From contig NZ_MRYI01000003.1 of assembly GCF_002260525.1 (NCBI RefSeq), positions 62,001-126,000 on the forward strand: a stretch of 64,000 nt of DNA, given 5' to 3'. Under the pieces are notes generated by a model, which worked only from the letters and a program-made list of their open reading frames with translations, was not told where the DNA came from and ran no database searches. This document shows positions 39,275 through 47,630 of the stretch, one piece after another. This DNA is from Hahella sp. CCB-MM4. GTDB lineage: Bacteria; Pseudomonadota; Gammaproteobacteria; Pseudomonadales; Oleiphilaceae. A program made the position numbers and the translations under genes. Every line of letters begins with the position of its first letter. The first letter of the stretch is position 1.

Positions 39275-40183
39275 ATGCCCCATACTAAACCACTGTTTTT
39301 CCGATACCTTGGAAGCCTATTCGCCATCTTTTTATCTGTTGTGTCATGGCAAACCAGGGCAGAAACACCCACCTTCATCCTGACCTCAATCAAGCCTTTG
39401 GCTTTGATTCTCCAGGAGGCATACGGCGACTTGATAACTGTTGACTATCTGCTCCCTCCTCAGGCAAGTCCACATCATTACTCCTTAAAACCAAGTGATC
39501 TTCGAAAACTGAGTAAGGCAGATCTGTTCGTATGGGCCGGTCCAGGTCTCGAAAACTTTCTCCTGACCGTACTAAAAAACAATCCGGCGGACTTCCAGAT
39601 CGCACTGATTGAAGAGATGGAGAAGTCACATCCCGAATTGCTGATCCACTTAAATGCTTTGACTGAGCATACAGACTCGGATCATTCCCATGAAGATCAA
39701 CTTGTTGACCCCCACATCTGGCTCAACCGGGAAAATGCTGCCGCGATTGCACAATTGACCGGAATGCGGCTTGAGGAAGCAGGCGCAGATCCAGGTCGTA
39801 TCTCTATGGCATTCAACACCTTCGAACAGAAGCTGACAAACCTTACTGGCACACAGACCACAAATTTAAACGAACTCCAATTGATCACTTATCACAACGC
39901 ATATGCTTATTTAGCAAGGGACCTTAACCTCACAATCACCGACATAGTCACACCACAGACAGATGTAAACCCCGGCGCTAAACACTTGGTTCAACTCAAA
40001 CAAAAAGCGATCGATCACCCCACCTGCGTGATTGTAGAACCTCAATTCAGCAGCAAGTTGGTTGACAAGATATTTGATCAGGAAGGTACAAAAATCATCG
40101 AAATTGATCCAATGGCGGGACAGTCTGCCACCTACACAGACTTCTTCAGCGACACTCTCAGAAAGCTGGAAAACTGCAAATAG
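39275..40183 (+). CDS. znuA: Zinc ABC-transporter substrate-binding protein (ZnuA-like)
   Basis: Periplasmic metal-binding protein of the cluster A-I (TroA/ZnuA) type, 302 aa with a signal peptide ending near TRA-E (residue 29). Zinc ligands are His in PPQASPHHYSLKP near 66, DPHIWLN near 149, and the strand with TYHNAYAYLA near 207, plus a late Asp/Glu. The His/Asp loop (HTDSDHSHEDQ, near 132-142) is shorter than in E. coli ZnuA. The gene has its own Zur-like operator and terminator. No znuB/znuC is nearby, so it must work with a permease encoded elsewhere. Confidence 0.9.
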   Translation: MPHTKPLFFRYLGSLFAIFLSVVSWQTRAETPTFILTSIKPLALILQEAYGDLITVDYLLPPQASPHHYSLKPSDLRKLSKADLFVWAGPGLENFLLTVLKNNPADFQIALIEEMEKSHPELLIHLNALTEHTDSDHSHEDQLVDPHIWLNRENAAAIAQLTGMRLEEAGADPGRISMAFNTFEQKLTNLTGTQTTNLNELQLITYHNAYAYLARDLNLTITDIVTPQTDVNPGAKHLVQLKQKAIDHPTCVIVEPQFSSKLVDKIFDQEGTKIIEIDPMAGQSATYTDFFSDTLRKLENCK

Positions 40184-40195
40184 GAAAACTCAAAT

Positions 40196-40230
40196 AAAAA
40201 AGCAGTAGCCCGAAGACTACTGCTTTTTTT
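40196..40230. terminator. Bidirectional terminator znuA/manC
   Basis: AAAAAAGCAGTAG (40196-40208), an eight-base loop and CTACTGCTTTTTTT (40217-40230) form a perfect stem with T-runs on both strands between the two convergent genes. Confidence 0.93.
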
Positions 40231-40251
40231 CATGCGAGAGGGAAAACTCGC

Positions 40252-41664
40252 CTATGCCCGACCGTAGGTATCATCAAATCGAACAATGTCGTCCTCACCC
40301 AGATAACTCCCTGTCTGCACCTCTATCAGCTCAACAGGAATAACGCCGGGATTTTCCAGGCGATGCACGACGCCTAACGGTATATAGGTAGACTGATCTT
40401 CTGTGAGAATCATTTCTTCCTCACCACGCGTCACCTTGGCAGTCCCGGACACGATCACCCAATGCTCAGCACGATGGTGGTGTTTCTGTAAAGACAAGCG
40501 CCCACCAGGCTTCACTGTAATGCGCTTCACTTGAAAACGCTCGGATCTGGCGATCCCTTCATAGGTTCCCCAAGGACGGTGCACTCTCTTGTGAAAGCGA
40601 TACTCTTCCCGGTCCTGGGCTTTCACCTGGGCAACCAGTTTTTTAACATCCTGGACCCGGTCTTTATCCGCCACCATGACCACGTCATCGGTTTCCACAA
40701 TAACGTGATTTTTCAGACCAATAGCAGCAATCAGACGCCCCTCAGAATGAATATAGGAACCTTCCACATCTTCGGTAATGACGTCACCGACTTTTACATT
40801 ACCAGAGCCGTCTTTTTCCTGTATTTCCCACAAGGTGGACCAGGAACCGACATCACTCCAGCCAGCATCCAACGGAATAACCACAGCATCCTGGGTCTTT
40901 TCCATCACAGCATAGTCAATAGAATCATCAGGGCACGCCTCAAATGCTGCCTTGTCCACCCTCATGAAATCCAGATCCGCCTGACGGCCGGCATAGGCCT
41001 TCTCACAAGCCTCATAAATATCCGCTCTGAATTTCTTTAATTCTTGCAGATACCGATCTGCCCGGAACATAAACATGCCACTGTTCCAGTAGTATTTCCC
41101 GGAATCAAGATAGGTTTGGGCGGTCGCCTGATCAGGTTTCTCAACAAACTCTTCCACTGGCGCGGAATCAGAACCTGCGATATTTGCTTTGATGTATCCG
41201 TAGCCGGTATGAGGACTATCAGGAACAATACCGAAAGTTACCAGTTTCCCTTCAGAAGCTGCAGCCTTAGCCTTATCTACAGCCTCTACAAACACATCGG
41301 ACTTACCAATGACATGGTCAGCTGGCAGTACTAACAAAATGCTGTCGGGGTCGTTCTCAATTGCCTGCATCGCCGCAACCGAAATTGCCGGAGCAGTATT
41401 TCGCCCCACAGGCTCCAGGATGATTGGCAGTCTGTCCAAGTCTTTGCGAACCTCAAGGGATTGCGCCACCAGAAACCGATGCTCTTCATTGGATACAACC
41501 GAGATTTTCCCTGCTCCCCCCAACTGCGAAACTCGCGCAATAGTCTCCTCCAGGAGACTTTGACCACAGGTAAGGTTTAGGAATTGCTTGGGGTATGCTT
41601 CACGAGAGAGAGGCCAAAGACGAGAACCTGAGCCTCCGCACAAGATTACGGTCGCAAGCGACAT
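40252..41664 (-). CDS. manC: Mannose-1-phosphate guanylyltransferase / mannose-6-phosphate isomerase
   Basis: Bifunctional type II PMI/GMP that supplies GDP-mannose for surface polysaccharides. Start ATG 41664 (AAGGA upstream); a TTG at 41670 is the alternative. Of 470 aa, the N-terminal nucleotidyltransferase has GGSGSRLWPLSREAYPKQFL (9-28) and VEKPDQA near 172. The C-terminal cupin isomerase has RPWGTYEG, QKHHHRAEHW and the final RFDDTYGR. Last gene of the polysaccharide cluster, 190 bases after wzz, with a 17-bp repeat in the gap, and closed by a strong terminator. Orthologue names vary (algA, cpsB, xanB). Confidence 0.95.
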   Translation of the reverse strand: MSLATVILCGGSGSRLWPLSREAYPKQFLNLTCGQSLLEETIARVSQLGGAGKISVVSNEEHRFLVAQSLEVRKDLDRLPIILEPVGRNTAPAISVAAMQAIENDPDSILLVLPADHVIGKSDVFVEAVDKAKAAASEGKLVTFGIVPDSPHTGYGYIKANIAGSDSAPVEEFVEKPDQATAQTYLDSGKYYWNSGMFMFRADRYLQELKKFRADIYEACEKAYAGRQADLDFMRVDKAAFEACPDDSIDYAVMEKTQDAVVIPLDAGWSDVGSWSTLWEIQEKDGSGNVKVGDVITEDVEGSYIHSEGRLIAAIGLKNHVIVETDDVVMVADKDRVQDVKKLVAQVKAQDREEYRFHKRVHRPWGTYEGIARSERFQVKRITVKPGGRLSLQKHHHRAEHWVIVSGTAKVTRGEEEMILTEDQSTYIPLGVVHRLENPGVIPVELIEVQTGSYLGEDDIVRFDDTYGRA

Positions 41665-41811
41665 GATCAATTTATCCTTGATATCGAATGGTCTATTAAG
41701 GTAACCCAGTTACCTGCTTTATGTTATGGGTTTCATATTTACTTAGCCGGGCGACTTTGACAAATTTAAATATAGTTATCGCCACAGCTCATTTCAGAAG
41801 TAGATAGTATT

Positions 41812-41845
41812 CAGGATAGCGAACTCTGCAGGATAGCGAAATTAC
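41812..41845. repeat. 17-bp direct repeat upstream of manC
   Basis: CAGGATAGCGAACTCTG (41812-41828) and CAGGATAGCGAAATTAC (41829-41845) are adjacent copies differing at the 3' part. They lie just beyond the wzz stop. Confidence 0.7.
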
Positions 41846-41854
41846 AAATACCTT

Positions 41855-43168
41855 TCAGGAGCCCCCTCTTATCTTTAGCACAACTCCAGAGTGTGAACCA
41901 TTTCCATGCGCTTTTACCTTACGTCGTCGGTTTCCCTCAACAAACACAGCCACAAACAACGCAACAATCGCTGCCAATGACACCCCAAAAACCGCTATGG
42001 ATAGTCTGTCAGGCTTTATGGCTTCACCCGTGATGCTTGCAGGCTTACTGATTTGATAAAGCATAATCCCTTCAAAACTTGGATCTTTCACCTTTAAATC
42101 ATCCGCTTCTTCCATCAACTCCGGAAGCTCATCGATGTAGGGATCATCTGACGCTCTATTTTTCAACTGCGTTAGCTCTGGATCATTTATTATCGCCTCG
42201 ATACGGCTATCAATCTCATTTACCTCCTTAAGAAAAATGACATCTCCCTTCCTCTTGGAGAGAATTTCTTGCAGAGCTTTTAGATATCTAACTCCCATCA
42301 AATACAGAGGGGCACTCTGACTTCCTGAAGTATTTGTCTCGCCGCCATCAGTTATTAAGTTAGCCTGAGGATGGGGATCTTCTATATTGAGACTTTCAGC
42401 GATAACCAAAGATTCCCTCACTCTTTCCAGAGTCGCCTTTTGATTTCGACTTGCGAGATCAATCAAAGCTCTCTTATTATTTTTCAGCTGACTAATTTCC
42501 AGTGAGCGCTTTGCTTCTAGCCGCTTTATTTTCTGCTCTCTTTTAAAAGCAGCAGTCTTACGAAGTGTAGAAATCCTAGTATTTATTTGATCCAATCGTT
42601 GATGCGTTATCCTAAATAATTGATGCTTCAGATCCATTAGTAAAGATTTGTTGGTATACACCACATATTCGTTTAGCAACTTGACGGCTACAGCTTCGTC
42701 TGAACTCCGAAATCCCAATTCAATCAGCGAGGGATACTCAATATATGCATCTCGGCCACCATAAGGTTCAAGCATTACAACCTCAAGCGAACTGATAAAA
42801 CTATTTATTGAGAGATCCTCTGCGACCTTCGCATCAATCCTCTCCCCCTCATTTATGGAAGGCATATATTCTGATAGATAGAGCCTGAAATTCACTTCTG
42901 AGCGAAGTGCTTGATAAAATCTGCGAAACAATTCCCGACCTTCCATTTTAACCACACTTTCCTGATTAAAATGTTCCACATGGGCATCATTGGGTAAAGA
43001 GATATGAATAACAGGCTTATATATTTGCGGAGAGCCGAGAGCTATTCCCAAAGCGATTGCAGCGCCGATCAGAGTAATAGTAAAAACCATTTTCCAGCGC
43101 TTTATGACATCCCAAAATAGCTGCCCCAAGTCTACTTCATTACCTTGAGGAACTTGATATTGGTTCAT
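41855..43168 (-). CDS. wzz: Wzz-type polysaccharide chain-length regulator (second copy)
   Basis: Inner-membrane co-polymerase that sets O-antigen or capsule chain length. At 437 aa it has membrane helices at about 28-48 and 398-418 flanking a long periplasmic domain with a Lys/Arg/Glu-rich coiled coil near 195-245. Before the second helix is the Pro-containing segment KPASITGEAIKPDRL typical of PCP-1 proteins. The C-terminus extends about 25 basic, Gly/Ser residues beyond the membrane. Starts at ATG 43168 or GTG 43177 are both possible, without a strong ribosome binding site. It lies 118 bases downstream of the ketoacyl-synthase gene. A second, shorter wzz is at 46.6 kb. Confidence 0.85.
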   Translation of the reverse strand: MNQYQVPQGNEVDLGQLFWDVIKRWKMVFTITLIGAAIALGIALGSPQIYKPVIHISLPNDAHVEHFNQESVVKMEGRELFRRFYQALRSEVNFRLYLSEYMPSINEGERIDAKVAEDLSINSFISSLEVVMLEPYGGRDAYIEYPSLIELGFRSSDEAVAVKLLNEYVVYTNKSLLMDLKHQLFRITHQRLDQINTRISTLRKTAAFKREQKIKRLEAKRSLEISQLKNNKRALIDLASRNQKATLERVRESLVIAESLNIEDPHPQANLITDGGETNTSGSQSAPLYLMGVRYLKALQEILSKRKGDVIFLKEVNEIDSRIEAIINDPELTQLKNRASDDPYIDELPELMEEADDLKVKDPSFEGIMLYQISKPASITGEAIKPDRLSIAVFGVSLAAIVALFVAVFVEGNRRRKVKAHGNGSHSGVVLKIRGGS

Positions 43169-43286
43169 ATTGATCACTTTCTACAGCATGGATTAGAGCT
43201 GCCCCATTCTATCTGAATGGCTCTAGTCTTCCAATGATGTAGAAACCTGAAGTGTTAGTTAGCAGCGGGAAAAATGAAAAATTTTG

Positions 43287-44207
43287 TCAATCCCTCATTA
43301 ATACAACGCTTCCCCAGCTCACTCCAACACCAAAGCCTGACAACAAAATACTCTGCGCATCATTTTCATTTGCGAGAATCATAGGGATAGATGAGGACAC
43401 TGTATTACCATAAGAAGATGCTTCAAAAGGAACTTTGGCAGGATCAAGTTCCATTCGCTTGATAATCATGTTGACAATAAATTTACTCCCCTGATGCAGA
43501 ATAAACTTATCGATATCTGCCAACTGAAAATTGTTGACTGAGAGGGTTTCCCGAATATTGTCCGGAACAATATTTGCGCAAAAATCCAAAACTGCTCGAC
43601 CAGCCATTTCGAACTTACGATCAGATGCACGTACTTGAATAGCCTCATTCCTGGAACCATCCGTGCCGAATATACTCTTTCCGATTTGCCATTTAGGCTG
43701 ATCGCTCATCAGAGTTACGGTTGCCGCATCTCCAAAAAGCAAGGACGTATTCTTGTCGTTCATATCGATAACTTTCGAGTAAGGATCCGCTGTAATCAAC
43801 AATCCTTTTTTGTATCCGTTAGCCTCCATGAACGACTTGATAATGGACAAACTATAGACATATCCAGAACATCCCAAAGATACGTCAAAGCATGCACAGT
43901 TACTGGGGAGATCTAATTTTCCATGCACAATTGCAGAAGTGTGAGGCAAGCCATAGTTATCAGGATTCTGGGTACAAACGATAAGACACTCAATTTCAGA
44001 CAGTATCTCACCTTTCTCAATCAGTAACTGATTAACAGCCTTTACGCACAGATCAGAAGTATCATCACCTTTGTCTTTTACAGCCAACTCAACCATTCCG
44101 ATTTTATCGGAAATAAAGGAGTCGTTTATTTCAAATTGCTCCAATCTGGACAGGTTTTCTATCCGACTCATTGGAAGATAGGTGCTAATGTGTTCTATTC
44201 CGATCAT
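43287..44207 (-). CDS. 3-oxoacyl-ACP synthase III-like condensing enzyme in the polysaccharide cluster
   Basis: 306 aa from ATG 44207 (the frame is open to 44255 but the extra residues are Cys/Thr-rich and unlike the family). The KAS III fold is complete. The active Cys lies in DVSLGCSGYVYSL near 110, His in FILHQGSKFI near 236, and Asn in SSYGNTVSSSIPM near 266. The HQAN motif of FabH is HQGS here. No ACP, malonyltransferase or ketoreductase is adjacent, so it is unlikely to be the housekeeping FabH. By context it may build an acyl substituent (for example hydroxybutyryl) for a sugar. That role is inference. Confidence 0.8.
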   Translation of the reverse strand: MIGIEHISTYLPMSRIENLSRLEQFEINDSFISDKIGMVELAVKDKGDDTSDLCVKAVNQLLIEKGEILSEIECLIVCTQNPDNYGLPHTSAIVHGKLDLPSNCACFDVSLGCSGYVYSLSIIKSFMEANGYKKGLLITADPYSKVIDMNDKNTSLLFGDAATVTLMSDQPKWQIGKSIFGTDGSRNEAIQVRASDRKFEMAGRAVLDFCANIVPDNIRETLSVNNFQLADIDKFILHQGSKFIVNMIIKRMELDPAKVPFEASSYGNTVSSSIPMILANENDAQSILLSGFGVGVSWGSVVLMRD

Positions 44208-44655
44208 TTTGAATCCGGTTTCTGTGCACGTGTACTGCGTGTGCTTACGCCTCACTGTTGACTCATAGTTTAAGTATTTATAGCGACAAGGAAATTCGAC
44301 CTTAATCTATAAATCAATTTGCCAAATACATCTTCCTCAAGACACCAGATCACTGGAGCCGTTAGACTCGACAAACTACCGACTTGGCTTTGCAACCTTC
44401 CACATGTAAAACAGAGAGACTAATTAAACTCTCAAGGATTTGGACTGTCTCATATATCTATGTGACGGTGATTCTGAATAGCCCGGCTACTCCTTGCGAG
44501 CCTACTCAACAGACTTATTACCGTGATATGAAGCTGCGATTAGACTCGAGTATGGCATCCTGAAATACCTATCTCTGCTGGCACAACTCTAATTGCAACC
44601 AAGAGGGTCAAGTAGACAAAATGCAGCCAACACTGACAAGAAAAACGTAAAGCTA
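44208..44655. other. Gene-free gap within the polysaccharide cluster
   Basis: A 448-base AT-rich region between the GT2 stop and the ketoacyl-synthase start holds no open frame of useful length on either strand. The only structure seen is a small dyad, GAGAG-ACTAATTAAA-CTCTC, at about 44415-44434. It may contain a promoter for the downstream genes or be the remains of a lost gene. No JUMPstart/ops element was found. Confidence 0.5.
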
Positions 44656-45402
44656 CTATCGATTAATGAACTGCGGAATTTTAGAGATATTCTTCCATAT
44701 CAATGGAAATAAAGGCGATATACCATTAGCTTTCAAAGCCTGAAAATCCTCTTTGGATTTTATAAGAATATTCTTCAGGCTTCTATTACTGGCACCACCT
44801 GTCTTCATTCTCACCAACACATCAGGGATGTATTTCGCGTCCAAACTATTTTTCCACAAGTATCGAAGTATAGAATCGTAGTCAGCAGCAATCTTATACC
44901 CCAGACTAAATCCACCGTACTTTTGATAATGCTTCCTCTTCATGTAAAACGTAGGGTGAGGCGGCATCCAACCAAAGCCTATCTTTCGCCTATTAAACTT
45001 CCCACTTACCCACTTCCTAATGACCTTACTTTCATCTATACCTGACACATATTCAAGATCACCATATACAGCATCAACTCCAGTATGCTCAAAGGCCTGA
45101 GAAATTTTAGTTAAAACGCTGTTAGAAGCATAGACGTCATCCGAGTGCAGAAATCCAATTACATCCCCGGTAGCCAGCGCAATACCTTTATTCAGAGCAT
45201 CATATATTCCACCGTCCTTCTCTGAAACGAGTATATCCACCTTAACGCCAGAGTCTCTTATAATTTTTAAAGTATTATCTCTGGAGCCACCATCAATAAC
45301 TATGTACTCAATATTTTCATAATCTTGAGCGGACATAGAATCCAGAGTTTCCTTTATTGTATCCTCACTATTCCATGTCGCTGTAATAACACTAATTTTC
45401 AT
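44656..45402 (-). CDS. Family 2 glycosyltransferase
   Basis: Cytoplasmic GT-A enzyme of 248 aa. It starts with ISVITATWNSEDTIKETLDS and has IVIDGGSRDNT near 35-45, EKDGGIYDALNKGI near 61-74 and the metal-binding HSDD near 86-89. FGWMPPHPTFYMKR near 140 is shared with WcaA/WcaE-like enzymes. It is the only sugar transferase in the cluster besides the initiating enzyme. Donor and linkage cannot be read. The start at ATG 45402 has no strong ribosome binding site. Confidence 0.9.
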   Translation of the reverse strand: MKISVITATWNSEDTIKETLDSMSAQDYENIEYIVIDGGSRDNTLKIIRDSGVKVDILVSEKDGGIYDALNKGIALATGDVIGFLHSDDVYASNSVLTKISQAFEHTGVDAVYGDLEYVSGIDESKVIRKWVSGKFNRRKIGFGWMPPHPTFYMKRKHYQKYGGFSLGYKIAADYDSILRYLWKNSLDAKYIPDVLVRMKTGGASNRSLKNILIKSKEDFQALKANGISPLFPLIWKNISKIPQFINR

Positions 45403-45477
45403 AATTTAAAGCCGAAGCACAACAGAGTAATTTAAACCTTACTTATACAATACTACATCAATATTCAGTACTGGTAG

Positions 45478-46551
45478 CTAGCGTGCGCCCTGGACACCAG
45501 TCCTACTTAACAAACGACGTATCCTACTTACAGCCCTCCATATATACTGTAGCTGCCAACAATACAATGCAAATACCGATAAAAATAGAGACAATGAAAC
45601 CCACTCTTTAACTTCCAGTAGTTGCATGGCAACACCAAACATCGCAAGCAAAGATGCGGTCAATGTTATTACTAGAAGAGCCTGCCTTGAAGTAAAACCC
45701 GCTCGAATAAATATATGATGGAGATGATTTCTATCAGGCTTAAACGGCGATTCGCCTTTTAGCATTCGGCGACACATTATTGCAGCCATATCCATTAATG
45801 GCACAGCTATGATCCATAGTGCTGTCACTGAGTGAAATGCAACTTCCTCTTCTTGAGTACCCACAACAAGTAGCCATACGACAGTGAAACCAATAAGCAT
45901 ACTCCCTGCATCGCCCATAAAAATCTTCTTTGCTTTTTTGCTTGGCCACCCCAGATTAAACATCAAATAGGCCAATATCGCTCCCATAAAAAATACCGGA
46001 AGGAACAACCAATAACTGTCCACAAGCGCCAATAAAAATGCCAATGACGAGAAGCTTACCAAACTTAAACAACCTACTAAGCCATCAATCCCATCAACCA
46101 TATTGAAAGCATTTATCCCTCCCATTACAGCAACTATTGTAAAAAGAACACCTCCATATCCCAACTCAACTATGCCGAATCCCAAAAGATCTCCAAGATC
46201 ATCAATGTATAGCCCCGCCCCAATGATCATTATTAAAGCAGCTAGAGTCTGCGCCAATAAACGATATGAGACCTTCAAATCATAACGGTCATCCAACGCA
46301 CCAATAGTTACTACCAAAGTGGAAGCCAATAAATAAAGATCAACTTGCCAACCGCTATCCACATAGAATACGATTTCGAATATCACCGCAAAAAATATAG
46401 CAATTCCACCGACTAAAGGAACATTGCCTGAGTGTCGCTTCCTTGCGTTTGGCACATCAACTAACCCCACCTTTACTGCAATAGGGTTTACCGCACTAAC
46501 AGCTATAAAGCTCAATATGAATGCAATCAATATTGCAACAAAGATATCCAT
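45478..46551 (-). CDS. wecA: Undecaprenyl-phosphate GlcNAc-1-phosphate transferase (WecA-like)
   Basis: Polytopic membrane enzyme that starts polysaccharide repeat units by moving a HexNAc-1-phosphate to undecaprenyl phosphate. The 357 aa have about 11 hydrophobic segments. Cytosolic motifs are VPNARKRHSGNVPLVGG near 34-50, LGALDDRYDLK near 85, NMVDGIDGLVG near 147-158, MGDAGSM near 210 and the HxH loop DRNHLHHIF near 270. GGGAG-type ribosome binding site (GGGAG, six bases upstream) supports ATG 46551. It lies 18 bases after the first wzz and is likely co-transcribed. Confidence 0.9.
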   Translation of the reverse strand: MDIFVAILIAFILSFIAVSAVNPIAVKVGLVDVPNARKRHSGNVPLVGGIAIFFAVIFEIVFYVDSGWQVDLYLLASTLVVTIGALDDRYDLKVSYRLLAQTLAALIMIIGAGLYIDDLGDLLGFGIVELGYGGVLFTIVAVMGGINAFNMVDGIDGLVGCLSLVSFSSLAFLLALVDSYWLFLPVFFMGAILAYLMFNLGWPSKKAKKIFMGDAGSMLIGFTVVWLLVVGTQEEEVAFHSVTALWIIAVPLMDMAAIMCRRMLKGESPFKPDRNHLHHIFIRAGFTSRQALLVITLTASLLAMFGVAMQLLEVKEWVSLSLFLSVFALYCWQLQYIWRAVSRIRRLLSRTGVQGAR

Positions 46552-46569
46552 ATTTGCTCCCGAGGAAGA

Positions 46570-47586
46570 TTATTTTTTATTAAAATATCGAACTAGTACA
46601 GCCAGAACAGCGATCATCATCCCAGCAAAACCACCAACAAAAACAATCAAAAACCTCTTGGGTCTACTCCTTTCTTCAGGAACAATGGCTGGATCAACGA
46701 TTTTAAAAACATATTCATCTCTTATTTCAGCAAACATCACTTTTTTCGTTTGCTCTTCTATTAATTGATATAGCATCGCTTTTGCATCAGCAACAACAGT
46801 TTTCTCAACTTGAGCCTCAAGGTAGGAAATGCTCTTCTTTGCATCCAGCAAATCTCTATTCTTCATTTCCTTGTTAATATCTTCTACTAATGCCATAACC
46901 CATTGCTGAGCAAGATCGGGAGAAAAATATTCAACGGCAAGGTATACCATTCCAGTCTGCTTATCTTGCGTTACAGCCATAATTGCCTGGAATGCTCTCG
47001 TTGCTTCCAACAGAGTAGGCTGAGCCACAGCGGGAGGCTTAACCTTCCTAATCCATTGCTGTGTATTTACATCAAATACTTTTTCATTAATAACAAGGCT
47101 ATTAGAGGAAGCATCCCACCCCTTTGCAGCCAGCAAAGGTACCATGAGATCATGCGCTTGTATAAATTTTCCTATGAACTCTCTCGACTTCAAGACTTCT
47201 AACGAGAGCACCAGCTTATCCGAACCACTACCACCAAAGCTAATACCAGCCAAGCCAGTAAGTCCGCCAAACTGCCCTGCCAGGGACCCAAAAGCACTTT
47301 TCTGCTCCACTGCTGGGGCCAAAGTTACCTCAGACTCATACTTGTCTGGAAGACTAAGAGAATAGAAAACAGCACCGCCGGCAAACACAGCTGCAAACAG
47401 AATTATTACCCACTTGCCAGCCCACAAGACTGAAATTAACTCAAATAAGTCCAGCTCTCTCTTATTTTCACTAGCTCTCTCCCAAATAGAAGGAATTATT
47501 TCTCCTTTTTCTGGCAATAGCCCCCGCTTTGCATGATTAGAACTCATCTCTGCCCATTGTCTCATTTTTTTAATCGATAATATCAT
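46570..47586 (-). CDS. wzz: Wzz-type polysaccharide chain-length regulator (first copy)
   Basis: PCP-family membrane protein of up to 338 aa. Helices lie at about 51-72 and 312-333 around the periplasmic domain. It has the Gly-rich stretch GGLTGLAGISFGGSG near 106-120 and EVLKSREFIGKFI near 128, and ends with FKIVDPAIVPEERSRPKRF before the second helix, all typical of Wzz. Possible starts are ATGs at 47586, 47565 and 47547. The first has GAGG very close and the last has GGGCAG upstream, so the start is not settled. It sits between the SLBB export gene and wecA. Confidence 0.87.
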   Translation of the reverse strand: MILSIKKMRQWAEMSSNHAKRGLLPEKGEIIPSIWERASENKRELDLFELISVLWAGKWVIILFAAVFAGGAVFYSLSLPDKYESEVTLAPAVEQKSAFGSLAGQFGGLTGLAGISFGGSGSDKLVLSLEVLKSREFIGKFIQAHDLMVPLLAAKGWDASSNSLVINEKVFDVNTQQWIRKVKPPAVAQPTLLEATRAFQAIMAVTQDKQTGMVYLAVEYFSPDLAQQWVMALVEDINKEMKNRDLLDAKKSISYLEAQVEKTVVADAKAMLYQLIEEQTKKVMFAEIRDEYVFKIVDPAIVPEERSRPKRFLIVFVGGFAGMMIAVLAVLVRYFNKK

Positions 47587-47630
47587 CGCCTCACTACTAC
47601 ACTTGTAGCAGTTATTACGTTAACCCCTAC

